A DNA stretch of 64,000 nucleotides from Flavobacteriales bacterium (GCA_016703105.1 JADJCS010000017.1:1-64000), one strand, 5' to 3'. Shown: positions 17,202 through 26,865, counted from the stretch's first letter. Program-made: numbers and translations. The notes: generated by a model not told the origin, from the sequence alone.

Positions 17202-17725
17202 CAGTTCTTCTTCTCGGTCTTCTTGTCGGCCGGTGCGGGTGCAGCCGCCTTGGGCGCACCGGAGCAACAACCTGCTGCCTTTTGTTCAGGCGTGCAGTTC
17301 GCGTTCGCTTTGCCACCAGCGCAGCATCCAGCAGGGGGCGTGCCGTTCTTCTTCACCGGCATACCGGCTTCCTGCCAGGCGTAGAGGCCACCTTCCAATG
17401 AAGTGAGGTTGCTGTAACCGAGCTTCTGCAATTCCGCCACCGCCTCAGCGCTTCGACCACCACTGCGGCAAACCACGATCACCGGCTTGTCCTTGGGGAT
17501 CTCGTTGGCGCGCTTGGCAACGTCGGCCAAGGGGATGTTCACGAGGTTGGGCACGTCGTAGGCCAATTGGGCCAACTCTTCCGGTTCGCGCACATCGATG
17601 ACCAAGGTGCCGCTCTTGGCCAGTTCCATGGTCTTGGTGGGGGTGGTCGCCGGTTCCTGGGCGGATGCCGTGTTGGCGAAGGCCAAGGACGCAGCGAAAA
17701 GAAGGGTGTTCAGATGGGATCGCAT
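17201..17725 (-). CDS. Exported rhodanese with cysteine-rich tail
   Basis: The start at 17725 gives the signal peptide MRSHLNTLLFAASLAFANTASAQ; a start six codons earlier would overlap the putative operator. The rhodanese domain follows (GTLVIDVREPEELAQ, NIPLADVAKRANEIPK) with the catalytic loop VVCRSGGRSAEAV and the typical end SLEGGLYAWQEAGMPV. The last ~45 residues are a low-complexity tail with paired cysteines (GCCAGG, GCCSGA, NCTPEQ). Such pairs could bind arsenite or another soft metal. Rhodaneses transfer sulfane sulfur; here it would act in the periplasm. Confidence 0.8.
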   Translation of the reverse strand: MRSHLNTLLFAASLAFANTASAQEPATTPTKTMELAKSGTLVIDVREPEELAQLAYDVPNLVNIPLADVAKRANEIPKDKPVIVVCRSGGRSAEAVAELQKLGYSNLTSLEGGLYAWQEAGMPVKKNGTPPAGCCAGGKANANCTPEQKAAGCCSGAPKAAAPAPADKKTEKKN

Positions 17726-17741
17726 GGCGGGTTGATTGTTC

Positions 17742-17757
17742 ATCGCAAATGGACGAT
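17742..17757. promoter_or_regulatory. Candidate ArsR operator near rhodanese start
   Basis: The 16-mer ATCGCAAATGGACGAT agrees with the operator at 20630-20645 in 12 of 16 positions, including both ends (ATCGCAA and ACGAT). It lies about 17 bp upstream of the chosen rhodanese start, where an ArsR site would be expected. Confidence 0.4.
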
Positions 17758-17774
17758 TGATACAGCACGCGCGG

Positions 17775-17790
17775 CGTGACGAATGTCACA
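17775..17790. promoter_or_regulatory. Candidate CRP/FNR-type site
   Basis: On the minus strand the sequence reads TGTGACATTCGTCACG, matching the classical TGTGA-N6-TCACA arrangement in 9 of 10 defined positions. It lies upstream of the rhodanese gene in the 132-bp gap after acr3. Chance occurrence is possible. Confidence 0.3.
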
Positions 17791-17857
17791 GTACGTCAAA
17801 GAAGTGTTCGGTGGAGCCGTTCAGGTCTGTATCAGAGCCTTGCTGTCCAAGCGCGGA

Positions 17858-18888
<1,031 letters not shown>

Positions 18889-18892
<4 letters not shown>

Positions 18893-19308
18893 AGGGCCAC
18901 CACATGTCGTTCAACGAAGTCGATCGCGTAATGCTTGATCTCCTTGCGCACGCGGCGGAAGGCGTCCATGATCTCCGCTTCCGTTCCGGTCGCCTTGGCG
19001 GGATCGGGAAAGTCGTGGTGGTGCTTCATCGCATGCCCGGGGAAGAGGGGGCAGGCCTCGCGCGCATTGTCGCAGACGGTGATCACGTGGTCGAAGCGGA
19101 TGTCGCGATACTCATCCACATTGTTGCTCGTGTGGTGCGCGATGTCGATCCCGTCCTCCTTCATCACCGCGACGGCACGCGGGTTCACGCCATGTGTCTC
19201 GACGCCCGCGCTGTACACTTCTGCCTGGCGTCCGGCGAAGTGTTGCAGGTAACCGTGGGCCATCTGGCTGCGGCAGCTATTGCCGGTACAGAGCACAAGG
19301 ATCTTCAT
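18889..19308 (-). CDS. arsC: Arsenate reductase, low-MW phosphatase type
   Basis: The chosen start (MKILVLCTGNSCRSQMAHG) matches family N-termini. The nucleophile loop is CTGNSCR (CX5R), and a second cysteine pair is in VITVCDNAREACPLFPG, as in thioredoxin-coupled ArsC. FPDPAKATGTEAE carries the general acid Asp. It reduces arsenate to arsenite for Acr3. An upstream in-frame start would extend it 20 residues with no homology. Confidence 0.93.
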
Positions 19309-19342
19309 GATATGCGCTGGAGCTTTAGAGAAGGTGGATGGT

Positions 19343-20248
19343 TCAGCAGCAACCGCTCTTCGGATCACAGCCGCACTCCTCGCCCGTGGCCACCTTCACT
19401 TTGGCGGTGCCCTCGGCGTTCGGCGCGCAGCATCCCTCGGTGGGTTTCGTCGCCGACACCGTGATGCTGAACGTCCCCGCAGCGCTCGCTTTGTAGGCCG
19501 CGATCTCTTCCGCGCTGATGTACTTCGCCAGGATATCGTCCGGGACGATGATGGGTTTGCGCTTCTGGATGGTCACGTTCTCGAAGCCGAGGTCGTGTAT
19601 GATGCCGAGGTACTCGTTCTCCGGCAATGCACCGGCCACGCAGCCCGCGTACATCTCGGCACTTTCCTTCAGTTTCGCGGGTATCTCGCCCCGCAGCACC
19701 ACATCGCTCATGCTGAAGTGTCCGCCGGGCTTCAGTACGCGCAGCACTTCCCTGAAGGCTTTGCGCTTGTCCGGTACAAGGTTCAGCACGCAGTTGCTCA
19801 CCACCACGTCCACGATGTTGCTCGTGAGGGGCAGCGCTTCGATGTCGCCTTGGCGGAACTCCACGTTCTGGTAACCGAGCTTGGCGGCGTTCGCCTTGGC
19901 CTTCGCGATCATCTCGGGCGTGAAGTCCACGCCGATCACACGGCCGTCCTCACCGGTCTCATGGCGCGCCACGAAACAATCGTTGCCAGCGCCGCTGCCG
20001 AGGTCGAGCACGGTATCCCCCGCCTTGATCCCCGCGAACTGTGTGGGCAGTCCGCAGCCCAGGCCGAGGTCGGCATCGGGGTTGTAGCCTTTCAGGCCCG
20101 AGTAGTCATCGGTCATGATGTTGTATACCTCGGTGCTGCATCCGCCGGAGCCGCAGCAGCTGCTGGCATTGGTAGTTTGGTCCTGTTGGGCGATCTCGGC
20201 GTACTTGGCGCGGACCATCTCCTTGGTCCCTTGTGCGTTCGTGTTCAT
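19343..20248 (-). CDS. arsM: Arsenite S-adenosylmethionine methyltransferase
   Basis: A class I methyltransferase: SAM-binding motif VLDLGSGAGNDCFVA, then IGVDFTPEMI. The three cysteines expected for As(III) binding are visible in LGLGCGLPTQ, VVSNCVLNLVPDK and MYAGCVAGALPE. Extra cysteines stand near both ends (ASSCCGSGGC; GCCAPN and CGCDPKSGCC), which could sequester arsenic. It converts arsenite to methylated, partly volatile species. It lies between arsR and arsC in the same direction. Confidence 0.93.
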   Translation of the reverse strand: MNTNAQGTKEMVRAKYAEIAQQDQTTNASSCCGSGGCSTEVYNIMTDDYSGLKGYNPDADLGLGCGLPTQFAGIKAGDTVLDLGSGAGNDCFVARHETGEDGRVIGVDFTPEMIAKAKANAAKLGYQNVEFRQGDIEALPLTSNIVDVVVSNCVLNLVPDKRKAFREVLRVLKPGGHFSMSDVVLRGEIPAKLKESAEMYAGCVAGALPENEYLGIIHDLGFENVTIQKRKPIIVPDDILAKYISAEEIAAYKASAAGTFSITVSATKPTEGCCAPNAEGTAKVKVATGEECGCDPKSGCC

Positions 20249-20262
20249 GGTTGTTGTTGTTG

Positions 20263-20282
20263 GGGCCGATCATGATCGGCCC
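20263..20282. promoter_or_regulatory. 20-bp perfect palindrome between arsR and arsM
   Basis: GGGCCGATCATGATCGGCCC is self-complementary over all 20 bases and fills half of the 43-bp gap between arsR and arsM. In RNA it can form an 8-bp stem with a 4-base loop. It could be an intercistronic processing or attenuation hairpin or a dimer-binding site. Confidence 0.5.
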
Positions 20283-20291
20283 GTACGTTGG

Positions 20292-20615
20292 CTAGCAGCA
20301 GTTGTCGCTCACGGTGGTGAGCAGCTTGTTCATGTCCTTCGAAAGGGCCTTCCAGCCCTTGGGGTCGATGCAGTAGCAGATGCTCGTTCCATCAATGGTC
20401 CCTTGGATCAATCCGGCGTTCTTCAATTCCCAGAGGTGCTGGCTGATGGTGGCCTGGGCGAGGCCCAGTTCTTCCACGAGCAGGCCGTTCACGCAGCTAC
20501 CCTGCTTGATCAGGTATTGCAGGATGGCGATACGCGCCGGATGTCCCAGCACCTTGGCCATGGCGGCCATGCGGTTCTGTTCGGCGGTGAAGAGATGGTC
20601 CTTGACAAGCCCCAT
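20292..20615 (-). CDS. arsR: ArsR-family repressor, first gene of island
   Basis: The start at 20615 (MGLVKDHLFTAEQNRM) fits the family; the upstream extension would run through the operators. The winged helix is clear: VLGHPARIAILQYLIKQGSCVNG, recognition helix AQATISQHLWELKNAGLIQG, and a wing TSICYCIDPKGW. Cysteines at GSCVNG, CYC and the terminal NCC are candidate arsenite ligands. It is expected to repress its own operon from the two palindromes just upstream. Confidence 0.92.
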   Translation of the reverse strand: MGLVKDHLFTAEQNRMAAMAKVLGHPARIAILQYLIKQGSCVNGLLVEELGLAQATISQHLWELKNAGLIQGTIDGTSICYCIDPKGWKALSKDMNKLLTTVSDNCC

Positions 20616-20629
20616 GGACGGATCATTAG

Positions 20630-20671
20630 ATCGCAATATTACGATCAAAACGATCATCGCGATATTGCGAT
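20630..20671. promoter_or_regulatory. Tandem ArsR operators
   Basis: Two 16-bp near-palindromes lie 15-56 bp upstream of arsR: ATCGCAATATTACGAT (20630-20645) and ATCGCGATATTGCGAT (20656-20671). Their centres are 26 bp apart. The ATCGxAATATTxCGAT form is a typical ArsR/SmtB site. Confidence 0.7.
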
Positions 20672-20715
20672 GGAAGAAAGGGGACGCAACGTTGGCCCAC
20701 CCCGTCGGCGCACGA

Positions 20716-22107
20716 TCAAGGGAACGGTGTCAGCCCCTCGGCCGATCCCACGCCGAGAACCTCCCAATAGCGCTCGGCGGTCATCTCCTCCCAGTGGATG
20801 ATGTCGAGCGCGTATTGCCGCTGCTGGAAGAAGTTCAGCCAGATGCCCAGGCCCACCAGCACGATGAGAAGATCGCAGAGCACGGCATGTTTCCGGCGTA
20901 GGGCATCGGCCAGATGCGCGATGGGGAGGGCGAGCAGCGCGAGCGATCCCACCAGTGGGCGGCAACCGAAGCTGCCGCCATACCACCATTGGTACCACGA
21001 GAAGACAAGCCACCAAAAGATGGGAAAGTAGATCACGAGGGGCAGCGCCTGCCCGAAGGTGCGGGGTGTGCGTAGCTGTAGATGGAGCCCCAGGAAGCCG
21101 AGCAGCACCAGGGGGGAATAGACGAACCAACCCTTCCGGAAGCCGAAGAGACCTTCCAGAATGTGCGGGTGGGCGAAGTCGAAGCCCTCGTCCTTGTAGG
21201 AATAGAAGACCCAATGACCGGTCGTCACTTTCCAATAGAGCATTTGCGGCAGCATCGGTAGGAGTGCGCAACAGGCAGCGTACAACAAATGGCGCCAGTG
21301 CTCGCGGATCGCGGCCCACTTCGCGCGCCTTCGCTCACTAGGGAAAAGATCCCACAGCAGCGGGATGAGCACGATCAACGCGTCGACCGGGCGTGTCAGC
21401 GCCATCAGGCCGATCGAGCCCCCGAGCAGCAGCGCGGTTCGCAGTGCGGGCCGCGCGTGCCAGCGGTCGGTAAGCTCCACCACGGCGGCTACCAGGAAGA
21501 AGAGGTACGGATGGCTCATGCCGCTGGCCACTGCGGCATAGAGGAAGAGGTTGGTGCCCAGTGAGAGGGTGATGAGCGCGATGGCCGTCGCGCGATCGGA
21601 ATAGTAGCGCAAGAGAGTGCGGCGCAGCACCAGCAACCCGAGCAGTACGAAGAGCAGGGACGACAACGCGACCGCGTGTTGGTAGGGCCCTGAGTAGCCG
21701 TTGGCCTCATCCGGAACACCCGGTAGATGACAATAGGCGTGGGCGACCAGGAAGAGCGGAAGCTCGAACAGCGCGGTACCGTAAGTGTACTTCATGTACC
21801 GGTATCCCGTTTCCTCGCTGGTGTAAATACCGTAATCGTTCGGCACGAACCCTTCATGGAGCGCGGAGTCGAGCGCGGGTACATAGGCCAATCGCAAAAG
21901 ATCGTGATGCAAGAGGGTGGCAGGCAGGTAGTGGTAATAGGTTTCGCTGTCCCAGTTCAACAGGGTGAGTTCGCGCCAGCGGCCGGTGCGATCGATCCCG
22001 TCCAGCCCAAGCACAAGGAAGAGCAGACAGCCCAGCAAGCTCCAGGGCGCCCTGGGCTTCAACAGTGCGCCGGCCCAGGTGCGAGCGGGGTGTAGTGTGT
22101 TCCCCAT
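20716..22107 (-). CDS. GT-C fold membrane glycosyltransferase-like protein
   Basis: The 463-residue protein has about ten hydrophobic spans. The first loop is long and acidic (LLNWDSETYYHYLPATLLHHD), consistent with the catalytic Asp of GT39/PMT-like enzymes that use lipid-linked sugars. A repeated aromatic stretch (WWLVFSWYQWWYGGSFGCRP) occurs late. It starts 4 bp after the LptF/G-like gene, so the two are likely co-transcribed. The donor and acceptor are unknown; decoration of lipopolysaccharide or a protein is possible. Confidence 0.65.
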   Translation of the reverse strand: MGNTLHPARTWAGALLKPRAPWSLLGCLLFLVLGLDGIDRTGRWRELTLLNWDSETYYHYLPATLLHHDLLRLAYVPALDSALHEGFVPNDYGIYTSEETGYRYMKYTYGTALFELPLFLVAHAYCHLPGVPDEANGYSGPYQHAVALSSLLFVLLGLLVLRRTLLRYYSDRATAIALITLSLGTNLFLYAAVASGMSHPYLFFLVAAVVELTDRWHARPALRTALLLGGSIGLMALTRPVDALIVLIPLLWDLFPSERRRAKWAAIREHWRHLLYAACCALLPMLPQMLYWKVTTGHWVFYSYKDEGFDFAHPHILEGLFGFRKGWFVYSPLVLLGFLGLHLQLRTPRTFGQALPLVIYFPIFWWLVFSWYQWWYGGSFGCRPLVGSLALLALPIAHLADALRRKHAVLCDLLIVLVGLGIWLNFFQQRQYALDIIHWEEMTAERYWEVLGVGSAEGLTPFP

Positions 22108-22110
22108 GGT

Positions 22111-23190
22111 CTACTTCGGCGCTGTGCGGTAGATCCATACGCCCACCAACAAGAAGAGCAGGTTGGGCAGCCACACGGCGAGAAAAGGGTCCATGCCGGC
22201 ATTGGTGGATGCCACGGTGGTGAGCTTGATGCCGAATATGTACAGCAGGATCAACAGCACGCCCAGAGCCAGGTGGACCCCGGTACCACCGCGCACCTTG
22301 CGGCTGCTTATGCTCACACCGATCAAGGTGAAGACATAGGTGGCGAAGGGTGCGGAGCTCCGCTGGTGCCTTTCGATCTGGTACGTGGCCATGGTGTCGC
22401 TGCCGCGGGCCCGCTCTTCCACTATGAAGCGGTCCAGTTCGGCGGTGGTCATGCTCATGGCGTTCTCATCGCGCTGGCCAAGGTCCACCGGTGCCAGGGG
22501 GATCAAGGTGTCCAGCACGGCCCCCCGTTGGAGACGCTCCTTGGCCCCATCGAGATGCGTGATGGTGTAATCGAACACCTGCCATCGGCCTGTAAGGCTG
22601 TCATAAGTGGCGCGGTCGCTCAGGAGTTTGCTGCGCAGAACACCATCATCCCATTGTTCGAGGCTGAAGCGGTAGCCCGTCTTCTTCTGCGCGTTGAAGG
22701 ATTCGAAGTAGGCGATACATCCCGGCGCTATCTCGCGGTGGATGTTCTTGTCCCTTACCTGGAACGCGACGCGGATGTGTTCCTCCTCGAAGGCGAGCCG
22801 CTCCTTGTTCGCGTAGGGCAGTATGAAGTGATTGGTGACCAGGGCGATGCCGGCCAGCAGGGTGGCGGCCAGGAAATAGGGCCGCAGGAGGCGTGGAAAG
22901 CTCACCCCGCTGCTCAGCGCGGCGATCACTTCGGTGCGGTGTGCCAGCCTCCCGGTGAAGAGGATCACGGCAAGGAAGATGAGCAGCCCGCTGAAGAAAT
23001 TCGCGTAGTAGATCACGAAGTTGAAGTAGTAGCGTACCACGATCTCGCCCAGGGACGCGCTCATTTTGGCGAAGTCCTCGGTCTTCTCACTGATGTCGAA
23101 CACCACGGCGATGGCCATGATCAGCACCAGGATGAAGAAGAAGGTGCCGAGGAACTGGCGGATGATATAGCGGTCGAGGGTCTTCAGCAT
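22111..23190 (-). CDS. LptF/LptG-family LPS export permease
   Basis: A YjgP/YjgQ-type permease of 359 residues. It begins MLKTLDRYIIRQFLGTFFFILVLIMAIAVVFDISEK, the family's first helix and coupling motif. Helices follow (FFSGLLIFLAVILFTGRLAHRTEVIAALSSGVSFPRLLRP), then a periplasmic jellyroll-like middle and three C-terminal helices ending in FLAVWLPNLLFLLVGVWIYR. With LptB it lifts lipopolysaccharide out of the inner membrane. The LptB ATPase is not in the window. It follows tgt on the same strand. Confidence 0.88.
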   Translation of the reverse strand: MLKTLDRYIIRQFLGTFFFILVLIMAIAVVFDISEKTEDFAKMSASLGEIVVRYYFNFVIYYANFFSGLLIFLAVILFTGRLAHRTEVIAALSSGVSFPRLLRPYFLAATLLAGIALVTNHFILPYANKERLAFEEEHIRVAFQVRDKNIHREIAPGCIAYFESFNAQKKTGYRFSLEQWDDGVLRSKLLSDRATYDSLTGRWQVFDYTITHLDGAKERLQRGAVLDTLIPLAPVDLGQRDENAMSMTTAELDRFIVEERARGSDTMATYQIERHQRSSAPFATYVFTLIGVSISSRKVRGGTGVHLALGVLLILLYIFGIKLTTVASTNAGMDPFLAVWLPNLLFLLVGVWIYRTAPK

Positions 23191-23221
23191 GCTTTACCGT
23201 TCGAAGCTAGTGGGTCGATCC

Positions 23222-24263
23222 TCAAGCGGAGATCCGTTGCTTCAATTTGGGCAGGAGCCCGGCTTTCCATGTGGTGAAGGACCCATCGATGATCCGCTCG
23301 CGGGCCTCCTTCATCAACGCCAGGTAGAAGCCCAGGTTGTGCAAACTGGCGATCTGCTGGCCCAGCATCTCGTTGCTCTGGAAGAGGTGGCGCACGAACG
23401 CCCTGCTGTAGAAGCCATCGACCCAAGCCGTGCCCATCGGGTCAAGCGGGCCATGATGGTCGGCCCATTGCTTGTTCTTGATCTGCAGCACGCCGTCGCG
23501 GGTGAAGAGCATGCCGTTGCGGCCGTTCCGCGTGGGCATCACGCAGTCGAACATATCGATGCCGATGGCGATGTTCTCCAGCAGGTTCCAGGGGGTGCCC
23601 ACGCCCATCAGGTAGCGTGGCTTGTCGGTGGGTAGTATGTCGCAACACAGTTCGGCCATCGCGTACATCTCCTCCTCGGGCTCGCCAACGCTCAGGCCTC
23701 CGATCGCATTGCCCGGCATCCCCTTGGACGCGATCATCTCGCTGGACCGCTTCCGCAGTTCGGGAAGGGTGCTGCCCTGTACGATCGGGAAGAGCGCTTG
23801 TTCATGCCCGTACCTGGGTTCGGTGGCCTGGAAACGTGCGATGCACCGATCGAGCCAGCGGTGCGTCATATGCATGCTTTTCTCCGCGTAGACCGCTTCG
23901 CACGGCCAGGGCGTACACTCGTCCCCGCACACCCTCCTCGGTGATCTTGCGGATATCGCTGAGGCTATGCACCTGGAACCCACCGCTGTCGGTGAGGATG
24001 GGCCGGTCCCATCCGTTGAAGCGGTGCAGCCCGCCAGCGCCCTCCAGCACGGCCGTTCCCGGGCGTAGGTAGAGGTGGTAGGTGTTGCTGAGCATGATCG
24101 GCGCGTCGAGGTCCACGCGCAGCTCGCGGGGGTGGACGGCCTTTACGGCGCCTAGCGTTCCCACCGGCATGAAGACCGGAGTGGGGATGGGGCCATGATC
24201 GGTGTGGAGGAGGCCGACTCGGGCTTTGGAGGCAGCGTCGGTACGGAGCAGGTCGAATCGCAC
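23222..24263 (-). pseudogene. tgt: tRNA-guanine transglycosylase, internal deletion and frameshift
   Basis: The N-terminal part (GTG at 24263) is a normal Tgt up to residue ~112: MLSNTYHLYLRPGT and PILTDSGGFQV with the catalytic Asp. The remainder, in another frame, is a normal Tgt from GDECTPWPC onward, with LFPIVQGS, AIGGLSVGEP, PRYLMGVGTPWNLLENI and DCVMPTRNGRNG (nucleophilic Asp). Between ITEEGV and DECTPWPC about 33 residues normally present are absent, and the frame changes at 23935-23915. The missing zinc cysteines are normal for this phylum. As read, the queuosine-forming enzyme cannot be made. Confidence 0.85.
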
Positions 24264-24388
24264 GGCCGCAAAGATGGGATGGTCAGCAAAAGGGCCGTAC
24301 GGCCATCCACAGGCTTAGTGTTCATATCTGCCTTCGCGTATCGCCGATGGGCGCGTGCGCCCCGGGTAGCTTCGCTGCCATCCTGTCC

Positions 24389-25492
24389 ATGTCCTCGATC
24401 CTGGTGTTCGTGATGCTGGGCGCGCTGAGCGTGCTTCTGTGCTATCACCTCTTCATCTTCAGCCGACTGGCCTTCCGCAAGCAAACGCGGGTGCTGGTGC
24501 GCGACCTACCGATCAGCGTGGTGGTTTGTGCCCGGAACGAAGCGCGTGCGTTGGAACGACTGGTGCCCATCCTCATGGACCAGGACCACCAGGAGTTCGA
24601 GGTGGTGGTGGTGAACGACCGCAGCGAGGACGATACGGCCGAGATCCTGGAGTGGATGAAGCCGAAGTTCCCGCGCTTGCGGGTGGTGAACATCCAGGCG
24701 GACGAGAAATTCAGCTACGGCAAGAAGATCGCGCTCGGCGTGGGCGTGCGCGCCGCGAAGCACCCGCACCTGCTGCTCACCGATGCGGACTGCGTGCCTG
24801 TGGGCCGCGATTGGGTGGCCAGCATGGCGAGCGGTTTCAATGATCGCCGCCACATCGTGATCGGTCATAGCCCCTACGAGCGTCAGGCCACGCTCACCAA
24901 CCTGCTGGAACGGTATGACGGCATTGCGAAAGCCGTGCAGTTCATCAGCTTCGCCCAGGCAGGACTGCCGTACATGGGCGTGGGGCGCAACCTCGGCTAT
25001 ACGCACGAGGTCTTCTTCAATGCCAAGGGACCCCGGCGTCACAACCACCTCATGAGCGGGGACGATGACCTCTTCATCAACGAAGTGGCACGGGCGCGGA
25101 ACACCAGCGCCGTGGCCGATCCGCGCAGTTTCATGACCACGCGTGCCACCGGGGACCTCACCACCTGGATGCGCCGCAAGCGGAGGCACTACACCACGGC
25201 ACGCTACTACCGCTTCGGTCATCAAGTGCTGCTCACGATCTTGCCGCTCGCGCGGATCGTCTTCTGGTCCGCCTGTGCCTTGCTCTTCGCCCTGGGGCAT
25301 TGGCGCGAAGCAGGTGCGGGTCTCTTCGTGAAGGTGGGCCTCTTCCTGCCGGTAACGCTGCTTTCCATGCGCCGCTTGGGCGCCGACCCCTTGTTGTTGA
25401 CCCTTGCCCTGCCGCTCGAATGGCTGTTCTTAGTTTTGGAACCGCTGATCTATGTCAGTACCCTGGTGATCAAGCCCCGCCGATGGAAGTGA
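24389..25492 (+). CDS. Family 2 glycosyltransferase, membrane-bound
   Basis: An N-terminal helix (LVFVMLGALSVLLCYHLFIF) precedes a GT-A domain: ISVVVCARNEARALERLVPIL, VVVVNDRSEDDTAEIL, HLLLTDADCVPVG (DxD-like metal site) and MSGDDDLFINEVA. Several C-terminal hydrophobic segments follow. The WMRRKRRHYTTARYY motif corresponds to the Q/RxxRW-type end of processive GT2 enzymes. The start at 24389 is preferred to an earlier in-frame one. It overlaps the sigma factor gene by 10 bp. Substrate is not predictable. Confidence 0.85.
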   Translation: MSSILVFVMLGALSVLLCYHLFIFSRLAFRKQTRVLVRDLPISVVVCARNEARALERLVPILMDQDHQEFEVVVVNDRSEDDTAEILEWMKPKFPRLRVVNIQADEKFSYGKKIALGVGVRAAKHPHLLLTDADCVPVGRDWVASMASGFNDRRHIVIGHSPYERQATLTNLLERYDGIAKAVQFISFAQAGLPYMGVGRNLGYTHEVFFNAKGPRRHNHLMSGDDDLFINEVARARNTSAVADPRSFMTTRATGDLTTWMRRKRRHYTTARYYRFGHQVLLTILPLARIVFWSACALLFALGHWREAGAGLFVKVGLFLPVTLLSMRRLGADPLLLTLALPLEWLFLVLEPLIYVSTLVIKPRRWK

Positions 25493-26091
25493 ACGAGAAC
25501 CTCTCCGAGAAGGCCCGCTACGATTATATCCTCGTGCGTCGAGCCGTCGACAAGGGGGATCAGAAGGCCTATGCCGAGCTGATGAGCCGCTACCGCGACT
25601 CCATCTACTTCATGTTGTTGAAGATGATCAACAACAAGGACGATGCGGACGACCTGACGATCGAGGCGTTCGGCAAGGCGTTCAACCGGTTGAAGCAGTA
25701 CACGCCGAACTACGCGTTCAGCACCTGGCTGTTCAAGATCGCCTCGAACAACTGCATCGACTGGATCCGCAAGCAGAAGAAGAAGACCCTCTCGATCGAC
25801 AACCCTATCGGCACGGACGACGGCGATGAGATGACCATCGAGATCCGCAGCCACGGCCTGGATCCCTCCGACGTGGTGATCAAGGAGCAGAAGGCGGGCA
25901 TCATGCGCGAAGTTGTGGACAAGCTGAAGCCGCGCTACCGCACGCTGATCGAACTGCGCTACTACAAGGAGTACAGCTACGAGGAGATCGCGGACGAGCT
26001 GGACCTGCCGCTCGGCACCGTGAAGGCGCAGTTGTTCCGCGCGCGTGAGTTCCTCATGAACATGCTGGACAACAGCAAAGGAGCGATGTAA
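25483..26091 (+). CDS. ECF-type RNA polymerase sigma factor
   Basis: Starting at the ATG at 25483 within the end of the glycosyltransferase gene, the 202-residue protein has region 2 (YAELMSRYRDSIYFMLLKMINNKDDADDLTIEAFGKAF, then YAFSTWLFKIASNNCIDWIRKQK) and region 4 (LKPRYRTLIELRYYKEYSYEEIADELDLPLGTVKAQLFRARE). No anti-sigma gene is adjacent. The linker between the regions is longer and more acidic than usual. Regulated genes are unknown. Confidence 0.92.
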   Translation: MEVNENLSEKARYDYILVRRAVDKGDQKAYAELMSRYRDSIYFMLLKMINNKDDADDLTIEAFGKAFNRLKQYTPNYAFSTWLFKIASNNCIDWIRKQKKKTLSIDNPIGTDDGDEMTIEIRSHGLDPSDVVIKEQKAGIMREVVDKLKPRYRTLIELRYYKEYSYEEIADELDLPLGTVKAQLFRAREFLMNMLDNSKGAM

Positions 26092-26130
26092 GTACCGGCC
26101 TCCGGTACGCTCCACCGATCCCCCGATCGG

Positions 26131-26865
26131 ATGCACGGCGCAGCGCTGATCCCCAGTACTTTCCCGGACCTATCACCGGTTCAACGCGAACAGTTCGCGC
26201 GGCTCGGCGCGATCTATGGTGCCTGGAACGAACGCGTGAACCTGATCTCGCGCAAGGACATCGAGCACCTGTACGAACGGCATGTATTGCACAGCCTCGG
26301 CATCGCGAAGGTGATCGCGTTCCCAGCCGGCAAGCGCATCATCGATGTAGGCACGGGTGGTGGCTTTCCGTTGGTCCCGCTGGCGATCATGTTCCCGAAA
26401 TGTCTGTTCCACGGGATCGATGGCATCGGCAAGAAGATCGCGGCCGTGAAGGGCGTGGTGCAGGAACTCGGCATCACGAACTGCACCGCCGAACAGGTGC
26501 GCTCCGAGGACCACAAGCAGCGCTACGACTTCATCGTGAGCCGTGCGGTGACCCGCCTACCGGAGTTCATCCAGGCCACGAAGCATCTGGTGCGTAAGGG
26601 CGAAGGGCGCATGTTCTACCTGAAGGGCGGCGAACTGGCGGATGAGATCATGCCCGTACGTAACGCGGTCCGGGTGCATGAGCTCAGCGATCACTTCGCA
26701 GAGGAGTTCTTCAGCACCAAGAAGGTCGTGGAGGTCGGGTCTAGCGCGGCTTCAGCGCGCCCTCGTCCGGTCGGGGCGGGGTCTTGGGTGGCGGTCCTGG
26801 CGGGGCGGGCGGCTTGGATGCAGGCGTGTGCGTCAAGGCGGTGGCGAGACCGGCTAAGGTCTTGA
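26131..26865 (+). CDS. rsmG: 16S rRNA (guanine-N7) methyltransferase RsmG
   Basis: RsmG methylates G527 of 16S rRNA. The SAM motif is RIIDVGTGGGFPLVPLAI, with LYERHVLHSLGIAK before it and YDFIVSRAVTRLPEFI after it. The homologous part ends near residue 205 (FFSTKKVVEV), the normal length. The remaining ~40 residues are Arg/Ala-rich, read antisense to the end of the ABC exporter gene, and are probably produced by a small frame error or a lost stop near 26735. The true end is therefore likely to be about 26740. Confidence 0.88.
   Translation: MHGAALIPSTFPDLSPVQREQFARLGAIYGAWNERVNLISRKDIEHLYERHVLHSLGIAKVIAFPAGKRIIDVGTGGGFPLVPLAIMFPKCLFHGIDGIGKKIAAVKGVVQELGITNCTAEQVRSEDHKQRYDFIVSRAVTRLPEFIQATKHLVRKGEGRMFYLKGGELADEIMPVRNAVRVHELSDHFAEEFFSTKKVVEVGSSAASARPRPVGAGSWVAVLAGRAAWMQACASRRWRDRLRS

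Noticed and set aside
24293..24304. GGCCGTACGGCC palindrome between tgt and the GT2 gene
   Set aside because: Only 12 bp and GC-rich; it may be an operator, but chance occurrence is too likely to list it.
26741..26865. Functional C-terminal extension of RsmG
   Set aside because: The extra residues are antisense to the ABC exporter end and have no counterpart in the family; a lost stop is likelier.
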